Assembly: GCF_003932505.1 (NCBI RefSeq)
Contig: NZ_QZMU01000001.1
Span: forward strand, 248,001 to 312,000
Direction of reading: 5' to 3'
DNA from: Thiohalobacter thiocyanaticus
GTDB lineage: Bacteria > Pseudomonadota > Gammaproteobacteria > Thiohalobacterales > Thiohalobacteraceae
DNA: 64,000 nt
Shown piece after piece: positions 60,059-64,000 of the stretch (positions are counted from its first letter, which is position 1; each line of letters starts with the position of its first letter). The notes beneath the pieces were generated by a model. That model did not search any database, had not been told where the DNA came from, and saw nothing but the letters and a program-made list of their open reading frames with translations. Made by a program: the position numbers and the translations under genes.

Positions 60059-60499
60059 CTAAAGGGGCAGTTGCTGCCTGACCCAGCGGAGAATGTCGTT
60101 CGCCCCCATGGCGCCGGGCTGGCGGGCCAGCTCACGACCATGGGCGAACAGGGCCAGGGTGGGAATGCTACGGATGCCGAAGCGCGCGCCCAGTGACTGC
60201 TCGGCTTCGGTATCGACCTTGGCCAGACGCACCCGGGGTTCAAGCTGACGCGCGGCCTGAGCGAACTGCGGCGCCATCATCTTGCAGGGGCCGCACCAGG
60301 GTGCCCAGAAATCGACCAGCAGCGGGATATCGCTGCGGGAGACATGTTTGTCGAATCCGGCTGCGTCCAGTTCGACCGGCGTGCCGGTGAACAGGAATTG
60401 GTGACACTTGCCGCATCTGGGTCCCTCGCCCAGGCGGGCGGCGGGAATGCGGTTCACAGCCTGGCAGTTCGGACAGACGATATGCAGGGATTCAGGCAT
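60059..60499 (-). CDS. trxC: Thioredoxin 2 (TrxC-like)
   Basis: 146 residues. An N-terminal zinc knuckle (Cys9, Cys12, Cys29, Cys32) precedes a thioredoxin fold with FWAPWCGPCKMMAP active site and the cis-Pro loop RSIPTLALF. This is the E. coli TrxC layout; there it belongs to the peroxide response. The 205-bp gap to the preceding gene's start shows no feature I can support. Confidence 0.95.
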   Translation of the reverse strand: MPESLHIVCPNCQAVNRIPAARLGEGPRCGKCHQFLFTGTPVELDAAGFDKHVSRSDIPLLVDFWAPWCGPCKMMAPQFAQAARQLEPRVRLAKVDTEAEQSLGARFGIRSIPTLALFAHGRELARQPGAMGANDILRWVRQQLPL

Positions 60500-60598
60500 G
60501 AGGATATCCCGGTAATGGTTGATCCATGCCCTTCAGATGGGGATCACTGCCGGATATTCAAGTCGCCGGGCATCACAACAACGAATCAGGCAGAAATT

Positions 60599-61408
60599 TC
60601 AGATCGGCTTGACGGCCTCAATGGTCGCGGACAGCACATAATCCTCGACACTGCTCTCCGGCACCCAGTCGCGGATGAACTCGCGGGATTCGTCCTTCGG
60701 CTCGATGCGGATGTCGGCAAAGCCCGCCGCCTCCAGTACCCCGGTCAGCTCGGCAACGGTGGAGGCGCCGGAGACGCAGGCCGAATGCAGCTGCAGATTC
60801 TGCCGCATCGCCTCCGGCAGCTCGACACTGGCCACCACATCGGAGATGGCCAGGCGGCCGCCCGGCTTCAGTACCCGGAAGGCCTCGCGAAAGACCTGCG
60901 TCTTGTCCGGTGAGAGGTTGATCACACAGTTGGAGATGATCACATCCACACTGGCATCACTCACCGGCAGGTGTTCGATCTCGCCCAACCGGAATTCGAC
61001 CTGGGTGTAGTTGCCCTTGCGGGCATTGGCGCGCGCCTTGGCCAGCATCTCGGGCGTCATGTCCACGCCGATCACCCGGCCGGAGGCACCGACCTCGGCC
61101 GCGGCGAGGAAGGCGTCGAAACCGCCGCCGCTGCCCAGGTCCAGCACCGTCTCGCCCGGCTGCAGGCCGGCGATGGCGCGCGGATTGCCGCAGCCCAGCC
61201 CCATGTCCGCGCCTTCCGGCACGCTGTCCAGGTCGGCCTCGCTGTAGCCCAGCCGGGTCGAGATCAGGGTGTTGATGGCGGCATCGTCGGACACGCCGCA
61301 GCAACTCGCCTCCACCCCGCAGCAGCCGCCGGCCTCGCTGGCCTCGGCCACAGCGGCATAACTGCTGCGCACGGTGCTGCGGATATCATCGGATCGCTGT
61401 TCGCTCAT
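60599..61408 (-). CDS. arsM: Arsenite methyltransferase
   Basis: 269 residues from ATG 61408 (GGAG 8 bases upstream). SAM-binding [27 protein letters not shown]. Three Cys contexts that bind arsenite in ArsM are present: [18 protein letters not shown] and HSACVSGA; further N-terminal Cys pairs ([12 protein letters not shown]) also occur. It methylates As(III) with SAM. It is transcribed after the arsenosugar genes and probably supplies methylated arsenic to ArsS. Confidence 0.95.
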   Translation of the reverse strand: MSEQRSDDIRSTVRSSYAAVAEASEAGGCCGVEASCCGVSDDAAINTLISTRLGYSEADLDSVPEGADMGLGCGNPRAIAGLQPGETVLDLGSGGGFDAFLAAAEVGASGRVIGVDMTPEMLAKARANARKGNYTQVEFRLGEIEHLPVSDASVDVIISNCVINLSPDKTQVFREAFRVLKPGGRLAISDVVASVELPEAMRQNLQLHSACVSGASTVAELTGVLEAAGFADIRIEPKDESREFIRDWVPESSVEDYVLSATIEAVKPI

Positions 61409-61460
61409 GGCCACTGCTCCTGTTCGGTAACTCGAATCTCATGGGGTATCTGAAGGTTTT

Positions 61461-61533
61461 CCCGTCATTCCGGCGCAGGCCGGAATCCATTGACCTCAGT
61501 GGTTTCTGGATTCCGGCCTGCGCCGGAATGACG
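61461..61533. repeat. GTCATTCCGGCGCAGGCC-family palindromic repeat
   Basis: Left arm CCCGTCATTCCGGCGCAGGC from 61461, right arm ending GCGCCGGAATGACGG at 61533, nearly perfect complement with a short centre. It overlaps the 3' end of the TIGR04282 gene, whose last residues (SGAGRNPE and on) are encoded by it. Confidence 0.85.
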
Positions 61534-62196
61534 GCTTGATACATATTGCATCAATTGGCCGCTGATACCGGGATAATCATTCTGAAACCGTACCCAATCC
61601 TCACGGGTATCGACATCATACAATGTATCCAGTTCTTCCCATGCCAGCCCGGCAGCCCGGCAGCGCTCACGGGTCTGTTCCATCACCGCCGCCGTGCCCC
61701 AGTCGATTGCCTGGAAAGGCTCTGGCGTGGCCAGCCGCGTGCCGACCAGGACATAGCCGCCGTCCTCGGCCGGCCCGAACACCCAGGGTACGCCGGCCTG
61801 CAGACGCGCGGCAGCGGCCTCCATATACGCCGGTTCGATGCTCGGGCAGTCACTGCCGATCAGGATGGCGAAGTCGCTGTCACGCAGTTGTTCGACCAGG
61901 GCGTTGAACATGCGTTCACCCAGATCCACGCCCTGCTGGGCTTCCAACCGCAGGGCATGGTGCTGCGCCAGATCCCGCAGCCAGGGTGAGCCGGCATCGG
62001 GCCAGGCATACAGGCGGGCCGGCATCAGCGCCGCCTCGCCCACCATGCGGGCCATGTACGCAGTCATGGCACAATGAATGTCATAGGCCGCCTGTTCGCC
62101 CACTCCGGCCGCCAGGCGGCGCTTAACCTGGCCCCGCACCGGGCTGCGCGCGAACAGGAGCAGGCGGGCACCTGGATATTTGGCTGTACGACTCAT
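61465..62196 (-). CDS. TIGR04282 arsenosugar-linked glycosyltransferase
   Basis: 243 residues. The GT-A-type DUF2064 core is ARLLLFARSPVRGQVKRRLA, FAILIGSDCPSIEPAYM, and VFGPAEDGGYVLVGTR with W...TAAVMEQT. Its family co-occurs with arsS and is assumed to act in arsenosugar assembly. The final 20 or so residues come from an inserted palindromic repeat, so the native C-terminus probably lay near residue 220. Confidence 0.9.
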   Translation of the reverse strand: MSRTAKYPGARLLLFARSPVRGQVKRRLAAGVGEQAAYDIHCAMTAYMARMVGEAALMPARLYAWPDAGSPWLRDLAQHHALRLEAQQGVDLGERMFNALVEQLRDSDFAILIGSDCPSIEPAYMEAAAARLQAGVPWVFGPAEDGGYVLVGTRLATPEPFQAIDWGTAAVMEQTRERCRAAGLAWEELDTLYDVDTREDWVRFQNDYPGISGQLMQYVSSRHSGAGRNPETTEVNGFRPAPE

Positions 62197-62216
62197 TACG
62201 GACGACTTGTCTGATT

Positions 62217-62240
62217 GGCCACGAAACCCACGAAATCCAC
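62217..62240. repeat. CCACGAAACCCACGAAATCC repeat
   Basis: A copy of the tandem CCACGAAAY motif found as an inverted pair in the carA-carB spacer (1761-1880). It fills most of the 64-bp gap between two arsenosugar genes. Here it is single-armed. Confidence 0.6.
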
Positions 62241-62260
62241 TAAAGGACTATTACCTGCAT

Positions 62261-62944
62261 TCAATTATAAAGCCGGGCCAGGCGCTCGGGCGCCAGGCCC
62301 AGGAAATAACCCAGGCGCAGGCCCCACATCAGCACAACGGTGCGGACCACCCCGCCCTGCTCCCAGCGCCGGCCGGAGGTCTCGATGCACTGGCGCAGGC
62401 ACAGCGGCGGGGAGAGGTGCTTCAGGGATTTGCTGAACTCAATATCCTCCATCAGTGGCTGATCGGGGTAACCGCCGATTTCCATGAACGCCGCGCGCCG
62501 CACAAAGATGCCCTGATCGCCGGTGGCGATGCCGCTCAGCCGCGAACGCAGGTTCATCAGTCGGGCCACCATGCCCAGCAGGGGCGAATTGCCGGTGATG
62601 CGCACGTCAAAACGGCCCCAGGCCCGCCCCGGATTGTCTTCCAGTGACCGCAGCAGCACCCCGGCATGCCCGGCGTCGAGCCCGGTGTCCGCGTGCACGA
62701 ACCAGAGAATATCGCCTCGCGCCGCCCGCGCGCCGGCATTCATCTGCCGTGCCCGGCCCGGGGCGCTCTGTAGCAGCACGTCGACCTGCGGACGGGCCAG
62801 TTCGACCGTGGCATCGCGGCTGCCGCCATCGACCAGGATCAGTTCATGACCCTGCGTGCGCAGCGGCTGCAGCGCCGCCAGCAGCGCGCCGATCCCCGCC
62901 GCCTCATTCAGCGCCGGAATGATGATGGACAGCCGGTCAGCCAC
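62261..62944 (-). CDS. TIGR04283 arsenosugar-linked family 2 glycosyltransferase
   Basis: 227 residues. GT-A fold with LSIIIPALNEAAGIGALLAA, ILVDGGSRDATVELA, nucleotide-sugar acid HADT in ILWFVHADTGLD, and GDQGIFVRRAAF. The C-terminus is hydrophobic (WGLRLGYFLGL) and may touch the membrane. It overlaps the arsS stop by 8 bp, implying coupled expression. Confidence 0.93.
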   Translation of the reverse strand: MADRLSIIIPALNEAAGIGALLAALQPLRTQGHELILVDGGSRDATVELARPQVDVLLQSAPGRARQMNAGARAARGDILWFVHADTGLDAGHAGVLLRSLEDNPGRAWGRFDVRITGNSPLLGMVARLMNLRSRLSGIATGDQGIFVRRAAFMEIGGYPDQPLMEDIEFSKSLKHLSPPLCLRQCIETSGRRWEQGGVVRTVVLMWGLRLGYFLGLAPERLARLYN

Positions 62945-63902
62945 CCAGCGCTCCGCCGCAGCTGCTGCCCTGCCCCGCCGTGCAGCCGTAGCAGTGATCG
63001 GCCACGGCGATGGGGCGGCCTTCCAGGTCCTGATCGATCAGCTCGGACAGGTGAACAGCACGCGCCGGGCTTCCGCCCAGAGGGATACCCAACATCTGAT
63101 TGAAGTCGCAGTCATGGATATGGCCCTGCCAGTCGACGCTGATCAGGCTGCGGCACATGACCGTCTCCAGGTTGTCCGGACAGTGGGCCGACTTGAGCAG
63201 GTCCATGTAGTCGTCGAAGCCGCCGTGCGAGACCAGGGTGCTGCCGAAGCGGGCGATGGGCATGTTGGTCAGGGCATACAGCCGGTTGAATACCACACCC
63301 TCGCGGCTGCCCAGCTCGCGCCGGTAGTCGGCTTCGAGCCGGTCCTGAGGCGGCGGCAGATAAGGCCCCAGCGGGTTGTACATCAGGTGGAGTTCCAGGC
63401 CGCTGTCCGGCTGGCCGTAGCCCAGGGCATTCAGCCGTTGCAGACCGCGGATGCTGGCCGCGTACACGCCTGTGCCGCGCTGGCTTTCGACATTCTCCTC
63501 CAGATAGCAGGGCAGCGAGGCGATGATCCCGACCCTGTGCTCGGCGAGGAATTCGGCCAGGCCCTCCTGCCCGGGTTCCTCCAGGATGGTGAGGTTGCAG
63601 CGGTCGACGACCTCCACACCCAGTGCGCGTGCCGCGCTGACCAGTTCGCGGAAACGGGGATGCAGTTCGGGCGCGCCGCCGGTCAGATCCAGCTGCCGCA
63701 CGCCGCTCGCCTGCAGGAAGGCCACGACGGTCTGCAGAGTGGCGCCGTCCATCATCTCCTTGCGCGTGGGCCCGGCATTGACGTGGCAATGCAGGCAGCT
63801 CTGATTGCACTTGTAGCCGAGGTTGACCTGCAAAGTATGCAGTTGGCCGCGGCGGATGGTCGGAAAATCGGTTTCGCGCAACAATGGCAGAGTGGCGTGC
63901 AT
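62937..63902 (-). CDS. arsS: Arsenosugar biosynthesis radical SAM protein
   Basis: 321 residues from ATG 63902, giving MHATLPLLRETDFPTIRRGQ, the usual ArsS start; an upstream ATG would add 23 atypical residues. The radical SAM motif is CNQSCLHC. The C-terminal DUF3641-type region has CRSLISVDWQGHIHDCDFNQ and CYGCTAGQGSSCGG, probably further cluster ligands. It adds a 5'-deoxyadenosyl group to methylated arsenic. First gene of arsS-TIGR04283-TIGR04282-arsM. Confidence 0.95.
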   Translation of the reverse strand: MHATLPLLRETDFPTIRRGQLHTLQVNLGYKCNQSCLHCHVNAGPTRKEMMDGATLQTVVAFLQASGVRQLDLTGGAPELHPRFRELVSAARALGVEVVDRCNLTILEEPGQEGLAEFLAEHRVGIIASLPCYLEENVESQRGTGVYAASIRGLQRLNALGYGQPDSGLELHLMYNPLGPYLPPPQDRLEADYRRELGSREGVVFNRLYALTNMPIARFGSTLVSHGGFDDYMDLLKSAHCPDNLETVMCRSLISVDWQGHIHDCDFNQMLGIPLGGSPARAVHLSELIDQDLEGRPIAVADHCYGCTAGQGSSCGGALGG

Positions 63903-64000
63903 GCCGTCAGGCTCCCTGGGGGTTATGTGTGGCTTTCGCGTTGGACAGAGAGTGGCCAGGAAAGTGCCCACCCTTCACTGCTCCACAGGATAGCCCTGCT

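Overview
The window is GC-rich chromosomal DNA of a gammaproteobacterium that oxidises reduced sulfur compounds. Two things point there. The gene order hrcA-grpE-dnaK-dnaJ-dapB-carAB beside nadK-recN-fur-bamE-rnfH-ratA-smpB-ssrA is the usual gammaproteobacterial one. The aprM-aprB-aprA set encodes dissimilatory APS reductase with the AprM membrane partner found in sulfur oxidisers. I do not assign a genus.

Layout. 1-9.4 kb (minus strand): heat-shock and housekeeping block headed by hrcA with a perfect CIRCE operator, then grpE, dnaK, dnaJ, dapB, carA and the 5' part of carB. 9.5-16.5 kb: nadK and recN, then fur, bamE, rnfH/ratB, ratA, an NSS-family transporter and smpB. From about 12.0 to 16.3 kb every gene is riddled with small indels although residue order is still readable, which looks like low-quality sequence rather than decay. 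16.6-17.0 kb: the tmRNA gene ssrA. 17.0-30.05 kb: a genomic island inserted at the ssrA 3' end. It holds a P4-type integrase, a minus-strand defence operon (ribbon-helix-helix regulator, HsdR, fused HsdM-S, and two proteins with HEPN-type R-x4-H motifs, one of them Abi_2), and a plus-strand module (AlpA, Toprim primase-like, DUF3987, zinc-ribbon proteins). 30.1-37.6 kb: LysR, pirin, YcaC-like hydrolase, a 53-aa protein, an FKBP, an unknown gene and aprABM. 38-44.4 kb: sbcB (frameshifted), a 284-bp multi-armed inverted-repeat element, a PAS-GGDEF protein (frameshifted), a DUF559 protein and monomeric isocitrate dehydrogenase. 44.6-56.4 kb: two CaCA exchangers, small stress and redox genes, a peroxiredoxin with an OxyR-like promoter, a ZIP transporter, an AmrS radical SAM enzyme, an MBL-fold protein, a marR/cytochrome P460 divergon, a PiT transporter and rhlE. 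56.6-63.9 kb: a large PAS/GAF/GGDEF/EAL protein, trxC, and an arsenosugar biosynthesis cluster (arsM, TIGR04282, TIGR04283, arsS).

How the parts fit. Energy metabolism is represented by APS reductase. Stress responses have visible control sites: CIRCE/HrcA for heat shock, an OxyR-like box for peroxide, and an FNR/CRP-like box before a ferritin-like gene. The island carries its own autoregulated restriction/HEPN operon, which I consider the most interesting system here. Several families of short palindromic repeats are scattered through the intergenic spaces.
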